The notes below the pieces were generated by a model. The model ran no database searches. It was not told where the DNA came from and saw nothing but the letters and a program-made list of their open reading frames with translations. A stretch of 64,000 nt of DNA, from the NCBI GenBank assembly GCA_963703325.1, contig OY969805.1, positions 434,001-498,000 on the forward strand, in the 5' to 3' direction. Of the stretch, positions 63,619 to 64,000 are shown piece by piece. Source of the stretch: Aquilonibacter sp963703325 (GTDB taxonomy: Bacteria > Vulcanimicrobiota > Vulcanimicrobiia > Vulcanimicrobiales > Vulcanimicrobiaceae). How positions within the stretch are numbered: position 1 is the stretch's first letter; every line of letters starts with the position of its first letter. The translations under genes were made by a program, and so were the position numbers.

Positions 63619-64000
63619 CGACCACCGAGCAGAAGATCGCCAAAGCCTCCGTCAGCAGCCTCGGATAGGCTTGAGTGTACTGCGGGAAGTTCATGCCGCC
63701 GGACAGGTACGCCAGCGGCAAGGACGATTGCATATTCGCGCACTGAAAATACGCCACGGGACCGAGCGCAATGAGCACGGCGATGAAGAACAGCGGAAAC
63801 GGAACGCGGCGTCCGCGCAGCGCCCACACGCCGATCGCCACGACCATCGGCGGCAGCACAAATGTCACACCCCAGCCAAGGAGCGCCATCCCGAGGAGCG
63901 CTCCTTCGAGTTCGGTGCCGCTGGTAGAAGCCGTAGCCGACGAGATGGTAAACCAGATGACCGCACTGCCGAGCAGCAACGGTACGAGTAAGAGCGCGTA
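63563..64000 (-). CDS. Membrane protein, 5' end outside window
   Basis: This frame is open to the window edge, so the protein is truncated at its N-terminus. About four hydrophobic helices are visible (LLLGSAVIWFTISSATA, a Gly-rich helix GVTFVLPPMVVAIGVWAL, FPLFFIAVLIALGPVAYF, and the last one AIFCSVVAILSYGLY). I do not recognise the family. It converges on the small membrane protein and overlaps its end. Confidence 0.6.
   Translation of the reverse strand, partial: YALLLVPLLLGSAVIWFTISSATASTSGTELEGALLGMALLGWGVTFVLPPMVVAIGVWALRGRRVPFPLFFIAVLIALGPVAYFQCANMQSSLPLAYLSGGMNFPQYTQAYPRLLTEALAIFCSVVAILSYGLYRVVRAPSQAS

Overview
The window is a GC-rich, gene-dense bacterial chromosome segment made mostly of housekeeping and metabolic genes. 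The cell looks like a diderm: there is a TolC-type outer-membrane channel with periplasmic adaptor, an RND pump and a predicted outer-membrane barrel. It also carries genes typical of Gram-positive and cyanobacterial lineages (RNase J, an R3H/Ycf45-type ATPase, an aspartate-aminotransferase-fold Orn/Lys/Arg decarboxylase, tmk-holB). That mix would suit a Terrabacteria-type diderm such as candidate phylum Eremiobacterota (WPS-2). This is inference, because the window has no rRNA or universal marker set. No tRNA, rRNA, CRISPR array, transposase or phage gene was recognised.

Layout. 0-2.5 kb: the tail of an isocitrate/isopropylmalate dehydrogenase and two tandem PilZ-domain paralogues, the second broken by a one-base frameshift. 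2.5-5.1 kb (minus): RNase J and an EamA transporter. 5.1-12 kb (plus): a small secreted protein, then an exporter operon (Yip1 membrane protein, TolC, HlyD/MacA adaptor, two MacB-type permeases, one ATPase). 12-17.2 kb: an HtrA protease, then dnaK-grpE-dnaJ with prominent hairpins before dnaK and between dnaK and grpE. 17.2-23.4 kb: a VOC protein, an ABC exporter, pirin, CoA-transferase A/B, an acyl-CoA dehydrogenase and a Lys/Ala/Pro-repeat secreted protein. 23.5-27.4 kb: nth, and a TPR/ATP-grasp protein followed by an FAD/NAD(P)-binding oxidoreductase. 27.3-33.7 kb (minus): a MocR regulator, mutY and two tandem secreted S9 peptidases. A STAND-type ATPase faces the MocR gene. 36-39 kb: lpdA-lipB-lipA, followed directly by an RND pump, an outer-membrane protein and an SGNH-hydrolase lipoprotein (to 45.2 kb). 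45.3-52.7 kb: a lipocalin-like protein, glutamate dehydrogenase, ychF, a bifunctional-nuclease-family protein, mtnP, a membrane protein, holB, tmk and a third PilZ-like protein. 52.7-53.4 kb: a small cassette bounded by two inverted copies of a palindromic repeat. 53.4-60.6 kb (minus): a tightly overlapping run bioA-bioF-bioD-bioB, then a decarboxylase and an R3H ATPase. bioB is split by a one-base frameshift. 60.6-64 kb: an aromatic-ring FAD monooxygenase with an MFS transporter, a small membrane protein and a truncated membrane protein.

Functionally the window combines envelope export, protein quality control (HtrA, DnaK/GrpE/DnaJ), cofactor synthesis (lipoate and biotin), acyl-CoA metabolism, base-excision repair (Nth, MutY) and possible c-di-GMP-linked output (PilZ). 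The points most worth a second look are the palindrome-bounded cassette near 53 kb, the long hairpins around dnaK, the TPR/ATP-grasp plus FAD oxidoreductase pair near 25 kb, the MocR/STAND pair near 33.7 kb, and the two single-base frameshifts in otherwise intact genes.
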